DNA of 64,000 nucleotides from Hypholoma sublateritium FD-334 SS-4 (GCA_000827495.1 KN817519.1:760462-824461); one strand, 5' to 3'; positions 23,386 to 32,681 are shown, numbered from the stretch's first letter. Notes: a model not told the origin generated them from the letters alone. Made by a program: numbers and translations.

Positions 23386-23881
23386 ACTCTTGTCTATCGT
23401 TCATCCGCGACGACCAAAAACAAAGCTAACAAAAGGGTTGGGCTGAGCCTGAACGTTAGTCCAGGCAGGAACACGGAGCGAGGTGCCGCTGGGTGGGCGG
23501 GACCAATGCTCAGAGACTTTCACAACATTAGCTTTGAATCAGAGTGTCATGGATGGATAACACAGTGCTAATACACTATTGGTGTGGAGTCTGGACATGG
23601 TTTTGATACTACAATATTTGAACAACATTTTGTACACATATGAACTACTTTCAATGCCCCCAGGTTTGGGCAAGGTCTGGTAGAATTGGAATGAAGAAAT
23701 TGTATACTATAAACAGGGAGGGAGGGATGTGTCCAAAAATTTCCAGGGAACCGACTAACGTCCTTCGGAGGGATGAGCTTTCCTGCATCGATTCTGCAGG
23801 ACGACGCGGTTGTTAGGAAAAAAGGGTGCCGTGGGAAGAGGTTGCATTTTACGCACTAACCGCTCGCGTGGACGCTGGTGG
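23386..23881. other. Unique AT-richer spacer
   Basis: About 500 bp with no resemblance to the flanking arrays and no recognised gene. It separates the detached repeat unit from the stop codon of the first precursor gene and is a plausible 3' untranslated and polyadenylation region, or inserted DNA. Confidence 0.45.
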
Positions 23882-24220
23882 CTAAGCCTCCTCAGCGGGT
23901 ATTTGACGCTTGTCGAACGGCACAATCGTTCCCTGGGGAGAGTTGACCGGCTCCTCAGCAGGAACTTGACGCTTGTCGAACGGGATAATCCCCCCATGGG
24001 GCGACATGACTGGCCCCTCCGCAGGAATTTGGCGCTTGTCGAACGGGATAATCCCCCCATGGGGCGACATGACCGGCCCCTCCGCAGGAATTTGGCGCCT
24101 GTCGAACGGGATAATCCCCCCATGGGGCGAATTGACCGGCCCCTCAGCGGGTATTTGGCGCTTGTCGAACGGTTCTATTGTCCCCTGGGGAGACGTGACC
24201 GCCCCCTCGGCGGGGATCTG
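23882..24220 (-). repeat. 63 bp coding tandem repeats of precursor A
   Basis: Five complete units, 24220-24158, 24157-24095, 24094-24032, 24031-23969 and 23968-23906, then a 24 bp stub with the stop codon. Units 3 and 4 are almost the same base for base; units 1 and 5 are closer to the precursor B type. Confidence 0.93.
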
Positions 24221-24587
24221 CCGCGCGTACACGGGGATGGGGGCGAGTGGACCGGAGGGGGCGGCGGCGCGCTTTTAACATAAAAAAATAAAGAAGTCAG
24301 TTGCTGTGCGATGCGAATTAAATGTGCAGGGGTGCGGTGCGGACCACCCGAGCCGCGCGCAGGGGTGGGTGCGCAGGCAGGCAGGGGTGCGCAGGCAGGC
24401 AGGGCTGCTAGTGCTAGAAGCCGCTGCCCGGCGTAGATGCGGAGCACGACACACGGCGCACGGGACGAGATGCAATAAGATAGCACGGAACACAGCGCAC
24501 CTGCAGAGGGCGGGGGATCACCGCGCCGAGCGCGTGCGACGCGAGCGCAAGCGCCAGCAGGGCGGTGAGTGCGGTGCGGGCGAACAT
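23882..24587 (-). CDS. Secreted Kex2-type repeat-peptide precursor A
   Basis: Predicted secreted propeptide of 158 residues. Exon 1 (24587-24501, 29 codons) encodes the signal peptide MFARTALTALLALALASHAL plus a few residues; a 229 bp phase-0 intron (24500-24272) follows; exon 2 is 24271-23882. After a short pro-region (RAAAPSGPLAPIPVYAR) come five 21-residue units, each ending in KR or RR, and a stub QIPAEEA before the stop. The units vary: one of type EGAVTSPQGTIEPFD, three of type EGPV(N/M)SPHGGIIPFD and one of type EEPVNSPQGTIVPFD, all starting with QIP or QVP. Dibasic sites between near-identical units are the pattern of Kex2-processed peptides such as fungal repellents and alpha-factor-like precursors. 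Units 3 and 4 are almost identical in DNA, a recent duplication. Release as free peptides is inference; a cell-wall structural role is possible. Confidence 0.85.
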
Positions 24588-24690
24588 CGCTGCGTTGAGT
24601 TGAGTTGCGTGGGTGTGCGGTGGGGTGGGGTGGGTGAGATGGGATAGTGGGCGATGAAAGTGGTGAAAAGCGAGAGCGGGCGTAGGCTGG

Positions 24691-24697
24691 TATAAAG
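24691..24697. promoter_or_regulatory. Conserved core-promoter block of precursor A
   Basis: On the minus strand, about 105-110 bp upstream of the start codon, TTTATACCAGCCTACGCC follows CAGTCGAATTT. The same block, CAGTCGAATTTCCTTTATAC then CCTACGCCC, lies at the matching distance from precursor B (near 29,148-29,170). Conservation of an AT-rich TATA-like core and its flanks between paralogues whose outer flanks differ suggests a shared promoter. Confidence 0.5.
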
Positions 24698-24719
24698 GGC
24701 GAAAATTCGACTGGCGAAC

Positions 24720-26260
24720 GGCGTATGGGCATACCCACCCCCATACGGCGACCGTCGCAGCGCAACGCTGCTCGCGCGCAAACGCCCCAGCGGGGCGCCC
24801 GCGCTGGTCCGTCCGCAGCATTTGTATAGTTTCGTGCGCGATGCCCGACGCTCCTTATTCAAGTTTTATTATTGGCAGTCGCTATGCTTTAATTGCGCCG
24901 CACAATGTGCGTGTGCGCTGCCGACGCGCTGGGTCTGGGGCGGCGGATGCCCACTCACAATCCAGGTTCAAGCGGTGCGCCGGCCGCCAGCGGCGGTGCG
25001 CTTTCCGCGTCGCAGCGCAAGCGCCCCGGCGGGGCGCGCTGGTCCGCCCGCAGCACTCGCAAAAACTTGTCTGCAGTGCCGGGCGTCGCCCGGCGCTCCG
25101 TATTCGCGTCGTTGACAGCCGCGCGGTGCGCGTGCGCTGCCGACGCGCTGGCTCTGGGCTCAGAATCCAGATTCACGCGGTGCCCATGGCGTCGTCCGGG
25201 GACGGCGCGCGCGGAGCTCGTATGTATGTATGTGGTATGTACGAAGGTCTGGGCGTCCCTCGACGCTACTTATATCGTTGGCCAGATCGTTCAGGGCCCG
25301 GGGACAGGTGCATTCCCACCTAGTCAATCGCAGGCGGGGTCGCATGGGGCAGAAATGCCTCAGCCGGGGCGCCCAGGGGCGCGCGGAGCTGGTGTGTATG
25401 TGGTGTTTACGAAGGTGGTCTGCGATGGCCATGCCGGGCGTCACTTGACGCTCTTTATTCAAGTTATATTATCGGCGCCCGCTGTGCTTAGGCCGCACAA
25501 TGCGCTGACTGCAGTGGCTACTCGTTACTCAGACCCACGTCAATGCGATTAATTGCGCACAGAATTCGAGTTCGCATTCGTGTTCGCGTGCGCATCTCAA
25601 TTTCAAGTTAAGACGCCCAACAGACGCCGCCCGGGGCCCGGGGACAGGTGCTCTTCTACTCGCCCGCCAGTCGCAGGCCGGGTCGCATGGGCGGAAATGC
25701 CTCAGCCGGGGCGCCCAGGGGCGCGCGGATCTGGTAAGGTTATATTATTGGCGCCCGCTTGTGCGTCGGGCCGCACAATGTACGTGCGCTATGCCAATGC
25801 GCAGCTGACTGAAGTGGCGAATGATTATTCGATAATGATCACAATGCGATTCATTACGCGCAGAATTCGTACTCGCATTCGCGTTCGTGTGGGTATATCA
25901 ATCTCAAGTAATTGTTTGGAGGCGCTGTGCTCAGGCCGCACAATGTGCGTGCTCCGTCAATGCGCTGACTTGAAGTAGCGAATGATTATCCAACGATCAC
26001 CCAGATTCATGACAATGCGATTAGATTTCGTGTGCGTATCCGTGTGCGTATCTACGGAATGGAAGCCCGCGCACCGCCCGGACGCGCAACTGGCATGGTA
26101 CGTACGTACGTATGTATTGTACAGACTACTAGCTAAGTAGAACAATAGAAAGCAAAATTAGAGAATGCAGGACGCATCTATATCTATCTACTAACAGTAC
26201 AATCTATCGTCCGTGCAGTGCGTGTCGGTCGGTGCCGGTATGCTATATGCCAGGTTATGC
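24720..26260. repeat. GC-rich degenerate tandem repeat array, copy 2
   Basis: Same repeat family as 21,750-23,348, lying upstream of precursor A. Blocks of the CTCCTTATTCAAGTT / TATTATTGGC type start near 24,853, 25,095 (degenerate), 25,448 and 25,736. A second motif, GACTGAAGTGGCGAATGATTATTC with CAATGCGATT and CGCATTCGTGT, recurs near 25,510, 25,810 and 25,970. The terminal 280 bp is about nine-tenths identical by eye to the end of copy 1, including GCATGGTACGTA and GCAGGACGCATCTATATCTAT. No coding capacity is supported. Confidence 0.75.
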
Positions 26261-26693
26261 GGTATGCAGGGGAATTTGAGAGAAAAATGGGTTGTATGCG
26301 CAATGCGATGCTGAAAAAGAGAAAAAAAATAACCCGAGATTTGGAAAATGCGAGAGACCAGTATGCGATATGCCGAATAATGCCGTGGAGAATAAACCGT
26401 GCTTGAGAGAGACGAGAGAGAAAGGAAACGGAGCGTGCGCAGCCGCAGCGCGTGTGCGTGTGGGCGTGCGGTGCGTGCGTACCGCGAGGCGCAGCGCGCT
26501 GGTGCTGAGCTTGAGCTGCGCGTCCGAACAGGCGGCACCGCAAGGTACATAGCGGGCAGCGCAGCGTGCGCCAAGTGAGCTGTCCCCAGCGCGTGGGGGG
26601 CGCTCTTCCTGTGGGACGGGCCGGATATCGTGTCGAGGTGCCAGTGGCGTGTTGCGAAAGCGGGCCGAAGCGAATCGGCGCGGGCGAGCGAGC

Positions 26694-26708
26694 GTGTGTG
26701 TGTGTGTG
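26694..26708. repeat. GT dinucleotide microsatellite
   Basis: An uninterrupted GT run of about seven units, in the region 3' of the Pro/His-rich exon. Too short to have a clear role; useful as a length marker. Confidence 0.7.
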
Positions 26709-26844
26709 GAGACGGGCCTGATTTTCGGGGGTGGGGCGGGCTCGCATCAAGCGAGGGAGGGGCGGGCGGTGCTCAGCACGGCGGGAGGTACTGCGGGATG
26801 GATCAGGCGGTGCGCGGGCGCAGCAGCAGCGGCGGCGGACTCAC

Positions 26845-27420
26845 CATGACGTGCGCGGGCGCGGGCGGCGGCTGCACGACGAAGTAGCCCCCGGGGGCGG
26901 GGTACCCGTACGGCGCGGCGTACGGCGGCGACACGGGCGGCGCCGCGGCGGTGTAGTACCCCTGCGAGTGGTGCCGCCGCGCGTGCCCGTGCCCGTGGCC
27001 ATGGCTATGATGCCCATGCGAGTGCGAATGCGAGTGCGAGTGCGAGCGGTGCGCAGGGAGGAGGTACGGCTGGTGCGCGCCGGGCGGGAGGAGCGGCGCG
27101 TACGCGGGGTGCGGGGCGTACCCTGCCCCGCCCGGGAGCGGCATCGGGCCAGGGCCGGGGCCGTACTCGTACGTGTCCGCGGACGGCGAGCGTCGCGGCG
27201 GGGGTGGTGCGTACTGCACGGCGTACGGCTGGAGGGGCAGCGCCGACGGCCGTGGGGCGGGGGCGCGCTTGACGGTGGGTGCGCCGGGGGGCGGGGGCGT
27301 GTTGAGGGCGGGCTCGAACTCGCGGCGGTGCGCCTCGGTGGTGTCGACCCAGTTCGCGATGCGCGTCTGCGTGGCGAGGTACCGCTCGTACGCCTCGGGC
27401 GAGTAGTCGTATTCCGTCAT
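26845..27420 (-). CDS. Pro/His/Tyr-rich low-complexity protein (5' exon; 3' end unresolved)
   Basis: Exon 1 encodes 192 residues from MTEYDYSPEAYERYLATQTR, then ANWVDTTEAHRREFEPAL, a Pro-rich stretch, an SHSHSHSHGHHSHGHGHGHA run and a Pro/Ala/Tyr-rich part ending PAPAHVM at a GTGAGT donor. The ordered N-terminus with a low-complexity remainder resembles uncharacterised Agaricomycete proteins; I do not recognise a function. His runs can bind metal, but that is inference. The 3' exon probably lies within 26,200-26,700, where several AG acceptors could continue the frame; none is clearly right. A TATAAAA on the minus strand (27506-27500) sits 80 bp upstream of the start. It lies between the two repeat-peptide genes. 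Confidence 0.6.
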
Positions 27421-27989
27421 GTCGCTGAGTGATGCGGGGGAGGAGAGGAGAGGAGAAGGCGCAGGCTGCGTGCAGAGTCTAGACACCGGATATTCGCTGT
27501 TTTATATGCACGCCTCGGCTGGTGTTGCGTAGTGACCGAGCAGACAAGGCAGTCCCAGCCTGAATCTGATGACGACGGGGCGGTGCTGGCCGGATCACGC
27601 TTCTACCCGACCATGAGGCCGCCTCCCCACCCGATGGCGTGCCGGCCCCTCCCGCGCTGTTAATATCATCGCTGCATTCCACTTCATCTCATCACCGGAC
27701 GTAATCATGTTCCATCCAATCCGTGTCAATTGACAAAAGAGTGCCACAACTATCAGCTATCTAAACGACGATCGACGCCTCGCAAAATGTACACTACACT
27801 ACCCTACAGTCCACGGAGCATGCAACTAACACACACACGCTGCACGCACCCGCCACCGCCACCGCAATTTTCAATGAAAATGAACTAATCATACACCTGC
27901 ACCATAGCTGCGCGCGATAACCCTGCCTGCCTGCCGAGTTGACCCCTGCGTGGGCTCGCGCAGCGCCGATGCCGCACCCGAGTCCCAGT
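27421..27989. other. Promoter of the Pro/His-rich gene and 3' region of precursor B
   Basis: Contains the minus-strand TATAAAA at 27,500-27,506 about 80 bp before the Pro/His-rich start codon. The stretch from about 27,700 to 27,989 lies downstream of the precursor B stop and has no recognised coding content. Confidence 0.5.
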
Positions 27990-28685
27990 CTAGTTGTACG
28001 GAACAATCGTCCCCTGCGGCGCCTTCACCGCTTCCTCCACCGGGATCTGGCGCCTCGCGAACGGCACGATCGTCCCCTGTGGGGCCTTGACCGCCTCCTC
28101 GGCGGGGATCTGGCGCCTGGTCGCGGTGTACGGCACGATCGTGCCCTTCGGTGACATCACGGCCTCCTCCGCGGGTATTTGACGTCTGGTGAAGGGGATG
28201 ATGGTCCCTTGGGGAGACTTGACCGCCTCCTCAGCAGGAATTTGACGCTTGTCGAACGGCACAATCGTCCCCTGGGGAGACTTAACCGCCTCCTCAGCAG
28301 GAATTTGACGCTTGTCGAACGGCACGATGGTCCCTTGGGGAGACTTGACCGCCTCCTCCGCAGGTATTTGACGCCTGTCAAACGGCACGATGGTCCCTTG
28401 GGGAGACTTGACCGCCTCCTCAGCCGGAATCTGGCGCTTGTCGAACGGCACGATGGTCCCTTGGGGGGACTTGACCGCCTCCTCAGCGGGTATTTGACGC
28501 TTGTCGAACGGCACGATGGTCCCTTGGGGAGACTTGACTGCCTCCTCAGCCGGAATCTGGCGCCTGTCGAACGGTACAATCGTCCCCTGGGGGGACTTGA
28601 CCGCCTCCTCCGCCGGAATCTGGCGCCTGTCGAACGGCACGATCGTCCCCTGGGGAGACTTGACCGCCTCCTCCGCGGGGATCTG
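27990..28685 (-). repeat. 63 bp coding tandem repeats of precursor B
   Basis: Eleven head-to-tail units: 28685-28623, then every 63 bp to 28182, a 69 bp unit 28181-28113, 28112-28050, and the terminal 28049-27990 with the stop. Synonymous changes alternate between CAG-ATC-CCC and CAA-ATT-CCT forms, showing block exchange among units. Confidence 0.95.
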
Positions 28686-29046
28686 GCGCGCGTACACGGG
28701 GATGGTGGCGAGTGGCCCGGAGGGGGCGGCGGCGCGCACGGCGCGCTGAGAACAATAACGTCAGTTATGTTACGCTGCGGCGGGGATGCAAATTAAATGT
28801 GCGGGGCATGCATGCACGCACGCACGCGGAGGTGCGGTGCGGATGACCCGCGCAGGGCTGGGTGCGCAGGCAGGGCTGCTAGCACTAGTAGCCGCTGCCC
28901 CGCGTAGATGCGGAGCACGGCGCACGGGATGTAATAAGATAGGACGGAGCATAGCGCACCTGCAGAGGGAAGGGCATCACCGCGCCGAGCGCGTGCGACG
29001 CGAGCGCGAGCGCCAGCAGGGCGGTGAGTGCGGTGCGGGCGAACAT
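27990..29046 (-). CDS. Secreted Kex2-type repeat-peptide precursor B
   Basis: Predicted secreted propeptide of 280 residues, paralogue of precursor A. Exon 1 (29046-28960) encodes the same 29-codon signal region, differing only near its end (VMPFPLQ versus VIPRPLQ). A 214 bp phase-0 intron (28959-28746) lies at the identical codon, and exon 2 is 28745-27990. After the pro-region (about 20 residues ending PVYAR) come eleven units. Units 1-7 carry the same 19-residue core QIPAEEAVKSPQGTIVPFD, followed by KR or RR. Units 8-11 drift: IIPFTRR, MSPKGTIVPYTATRR, KAPQGTIVPFARR and a last one ending VPYN at the stop with no dibasic site. Each 63 bp unit is nearly identical in DNA. Kex2 cleavage would free peptides with N-terminal Gln, which could cyclise to pyroglutamate. 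No cysteine is present in the cores, so the peptides would be unbridged. The function is unknown. Confidence 0.9.
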
Positions 29047-31124
29047 CGTTGCTTTGAGTTGCGTGAAGTGTGGAGTGTGGGGTTGAAAAGTCAGTGAAGC
29101 TGAAAAGTGGGTGAAGTGGTGAAAGCGAGAGTGGGCGTAGGTCGGTGTATAAAGGAAATTCGACTGGCGAACGAAGTAAACCAAAGCGAGGCGGAAGAGC
29201 GATAGGGCGCGCCTGCGGCCGGGCTGAACGAAGAACTGCACCACCAATCACCTCGTCAGCACATCATCTCACCCCACCCACACACAACAACGAGGGCACG
29301 TACAGGACGGAAAAACGACCGGACACGGAGAGGAGGCAAAGGGAGGGAAGCGAAACGCGGTGGGAGCGCGCGGGCGGGGTACTTATAGTCTCACCCCCCC
29401 CCCCCACCTGGCACCGCGACGGCGACGGCCATGGCACCAGGCAGGCGGCAGCGGCGATGGATACGTGATGGTTACAGTCGTGATGCGCCGAGAATAGGGC
29501 GGCCAATGGGGGGTGGGGGGGGTCGGGTTAGGGTTTGTCCGTCGAAGGGGCTTGGTTTTTTTGTTTTTCCGCTGTGTTCGATTTGGACTTTCTGATTCGA
29601 GAAACAAACTTCCCCGCGTGGGGTGCGCCCCGTCGTCGTGCGTCGACGATGACTGTCTGCTCATGCTGCGCGCCCTGCCTGCCTGCCTATCTCCTGGGGC
29701 ATATCGGATATCTGCATGACCATGACACACTCGGACTCGCCATCCAGGACCAGGATCCCATCACGCCGTGCAGTCATGATGTTGCCCATCCACCCATCCC
29801 ACCCGTCCATCCACCCCACCCACTGGCAGCGCATGCCGACCCATCTGCCGCCCAGCGAGCGCCGACACCGTGACTGCTTGCGCCCTGTCCCGTTCCCACC
29901 TGGCTATGTACATACTGAAATCTCCTCCTGCCTGCTGTCCCATTCGCTGCCCTATCAGGCCCACGGGCTATTTTCGGCGGCTGATCGTGATGCAGATGGA
30001 TGGATGGACGCAGATGGATCGTGCGACGTGGATGGGCGTTGCGCTCTGAATTTGATTGGGGGGAGCCAAAAATACGGCCCCAAAATGCTGTCGTGCGTTG
30101 CGCTGTTGCGTCTCGTTGCGTTGCGTTGCGTTGCTTTATGTGGTAAGACGTCGGTGCCAGCGACGGCCGGGCGTGCCCACCAGCGCGCGCCGCGCAAGGC
30201 TATTCCGGCTGGCCAACAGACGTTCATTAACACCCATTCACGATCGACATCGCCGGAGGGTGCAGATGCAGATGCAGAAGATCAATCGCATCTTTGTACG
30301 TATGCATGTGCGGGGATGCTCCGTGCGCTCCACGACAGCACCCCGGACCCGGATGCCTCTCCGTGAAATACTTGCGTATAAATAACCACCGCAGCTCTTC
30401 CCCCGGTGCTGTGGCGCTGTCCGCCTTTGCAACACCCGAGCGCTCAGCGGACCTGGGCCGCGCTGGTTTCTTACTGTCTACGTACGCACTCTGGCCGCTG
30501 TGACTCGGATGACCCATGACTAGAATGCGATGCGTCCGACGAAAGCTAGCCCCACGAGGCGCCCAGCTCCGAGCCCACCGTCACTCAAGCCGGGGCTGTA
30601 CACGCCAGAAATTTTCAAAAATCCGACATGCAAAGGATGAGCTCCGTGGCAGCTAACGCCAGCGCTTATGCGCTCTGCAGAAAACTGCTTTACATACTCC
30701 GGTCCCGTCGTGCGCGATGAGTTCCGCCGCAACGCAAGCGCCCGTGGGTTCCGAGTCTAGCTTGCAGAAGGATGCTTCACTCCGGTCTCGTCGCGCTCGG
30801 GCTCAAGGACGGATACTTACTTGCTGTATGTGCGGCGCCTGCGTATATTCCACCCTGGTCGGCGGTAATCATGCGCATATTTTCTGGTGCTGTGATGGCC
30901 ATGGGCGCTAAACGTATTTTCTGTTGCGCTCTCCTAAAGCGCGTTCCTCGTACCGCTACGGGTGTCCTTCGAAAATGCAAGCTAGTGGTCACCCTTAGTC
31001 TCTTATCTGGACAAGTATACCAGGAATTACTACAGCACTTTCCCGACCTCCTTTGGTAAGTCTATTTTTTTGAAGAAAATTTTATCCATATCTAACAATA
31101 CCAGTACCCCCATTAGTATAATTG
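29047..31124. other. Gene-poor stretch upstream of precursor B
   Basis: The first 130 bp is the precursor B promoter, with the conserved AT-rich core near 29,148-29,154. A run of twelve C lies at 29,394-29,405 and a GTTGC pentamer run at about 30,115-30,134. No recognised gene; plus-strand frames at 30,717-31,059 show no family resemblance. Confidence 0.45.
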
Positions 31125-31958
31125 CTACCAAGCGAGACTGGGTTCGAGTCTAGCTCGCCTCAGACCTAGACCGTGATCGCTGGGAGGGTTGCAAATGCTG
31201 TTATTGACCCACCATTTTGCATTACAATCCAATCTCCAGATCCATTGACAATCATACACATCGAGCATAGCTATATCATCAACACGGTCAAATTCTCTTC
31301 CTCCCTCTACTATTTCTGAGTAGAGCACACGAATTTCAAGGTCCGGAATTTCATTCGTCCTTCTCGGCCTTCCGAACCCATGCCCACCCCCAAGGAGCGG
31401 TGGCATTGTGTGTACCATACATGTTATTGTACCAGCCGCTTCGTTTTGCCGCTGTGTAGAGCGTAATCGCTCGAACTGCTCTATTGCTTGTCCTATGACA
31501 ATCATAATGCATCTTCGTAGCAACTGGACGTGTTGTCCTCGCAGGATATTTCTACCATGCGACAAAATTCCAGTATATTCAAATATTATAGGGAGATAGG
31601 CAGTAGATTCCCGGTCTCTCCATGAAGCTGCATCGTGGTTATATTGAAGTAGAGTCATGATATAAACCCGCCTTATCAGAAATCGGCGACACACGCGGCT
31701 CAAAAGGGCTCAGTGAATCTTTTCGCAAACTATGGCCGAGTCATTTGTGCACAAAAAGGCGTCCCGGTATAGGCTGGTCTCGCTATCGCCATCCGTGCTG
31801 GATTGGAAGTCGTATTGTGCAGACAGTGTGCGTTCGTGCAGCGCTACGGGATTTATAAATCGATACTCATCCAGTCTTCCTTGGCGCATCGTATATCTGG
31901 ATTTTCGTCGAACATACAGTGGGTGTTCGAATGACAAAGGTTCTATATCCAGTCGCAA
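31125..31958 (-). CDS. Unrecognised open frames, possibly one spliced gene
   Basis: Two long minus-strand frames follow each other: 31,958-31,710 (82 residues, starting MRLDIEPLSFEHPLYVRR) and 31,703-31,125 (192 residues, with IEQFERLRSTQRQNEAAG and YDCQWIWRLDCNAKWWVNN). They lie in different registers and no clean GT donor joins them. Composition is unlike the surrounding GC-rich repeats and amino-acid usage is protein-like, but I recognise no domain. It may be a lineage-specific gene or a decayed one. It lies 600 bp upstream of the pheromone gene on the opposite strand. Confidence 0.3.
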
Positions 31959-32555
31959 GATGAAAATAATTCAATTGCGTTCTAACACTGAAATTCCTGG
32001 GACTTGAAGAAGGGAATTGGGAGGATCCGTAATCGAGATTTAAATAATCACTGACAGATACAAGTTTATAGATACCCGACTAATACCAATAAAAACCGGA
32101 GTCAGGTACGATGATGCGAAGCAATACCAGGCCAATACATTCGAACTTGCAGTAACAATTGACGACATGCCCGAGAAGTAGCCGCAAAAAGTGCAAGAAT
32201 CTGGACGCGTGCTTAGCATACATCCCTATTGTTGCTTACAATGATCATGATCCCGCCCTATTGTATCTCGGAGCGCGTTACGGATCACTAACGCCCCTTC
32301 TCTAGACGCGCCCGCTCTGAGCAAGAAAAAGTTCCCATATTTGGGCAGGACAATAGGACCTGCCATCGCCTCCAGGTGCGCTCTATTTTTAGATCCCATG
32401 CCGAACGCCGTTCACAAAAAGTTAGGCTTGACGTGCAGGAGTATAAAAGAGACCAGCGGGTACCTCAGGGACATCCAGTAGCCAGCTTCACCCCAGCTTC
32501 AGCCCCTCTCGAGCATTCAAGTCGTTTCTGCACATCCCTCCGAGCAACTTGAATA
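31959..32555. other. Upstream region of the pheromone gene
   Basis: No gene recognised. The last 120 bp holds a TATA box and a CT-rich leader of the pheromone precursor gene. Confidence 0.5.
32442..32448 (+). promoter_or_regulatory. TATA box of the pheromone gene
   Basis: TATAAAA lies 114 bp upstream of the pheromone start codon. Initiation about 30 bp downstream would leave an untranslated leader of roughly 80 nt. Confidence 0.6.
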
Positions 32556-32681
32556 ATGGACGCTTTCACCACCATCGCCTCCCTTTTCTCGAACACCACC
32601 GCCCAGGCCGAGGACGTCTTCGTCCCCGCCGATGAGGAGAAGGCGGGAAGCAGCGGAAACACATACTGCGTCGTCGCATGA
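32556..32681 (+). CDS. CaaX mating pheromone precursor
   Basis: A 41-residue, intronless precursor, MDAFTTIASLFS at the start and NTYCVVA at the end. The C-terminal CVVA is a CaaX box: the Cys would be farnesylated, VVA removed and the new end carboxymethylated, as for basidiomycete lipopeptide pheromones. The N-terminal MDAFxxxxSLF and the acidic middle (AEDVFVPADEEK) are usual in Agaricomycete precursors. Maturation near the EEK segment would leave a peptide of about 9-12 residues ending in the modified Cys; the exact cut is inference. A good TATA box precedes it. It is too short for ordinary gene finders. I recognised no STE3-type receptor in the window, so it may be a mating-locus outlier or a non-mating pheromone gene. 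Confidence 0.88.
   Translation: MDAFTTIASLFSNTTAQAEDVFVPADEEKAGSSGNTYCVVA

Noticed and set aside
23810..24283. Plus-strand frames opposite the repeat-peptide arrays (also 28,179-28,796)
   Set aside because: They are antisense shadows of 63 bp coding repeats, which keep any frame open. Only the minus-strand frame has a signal peptide, a matching intron and dibasic sites.
27990..28745. Precursor B as a structural wall or silk-like protein rather than a peptide precursor
   Set aside because: Not excluded, but KR or RR between ten consecutive units after a signal peptide is far better explained by Kex2 processing.
21750..29046. CRISPR-like array
   Set aside because: Regular spacing comes from 63 bp coding repeats and from divergent units of about 240 bp. 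There are no short identical repeats with unique spacers, and the host is a eukaryote.
30717..31059. Pheromone receptor near the pheromone gene
   Set aside because: The frames contain some hydrophobic stretches but no seven-helix pattern or STE3 motif.
31130..31165. Possible tRNA T-arm at GGGTTCGAGTCTAGC
   Set aside because: A 5 bp hairpin forms, but the loop lacks the TTCRANY order and no cloverleaf could be built around it.
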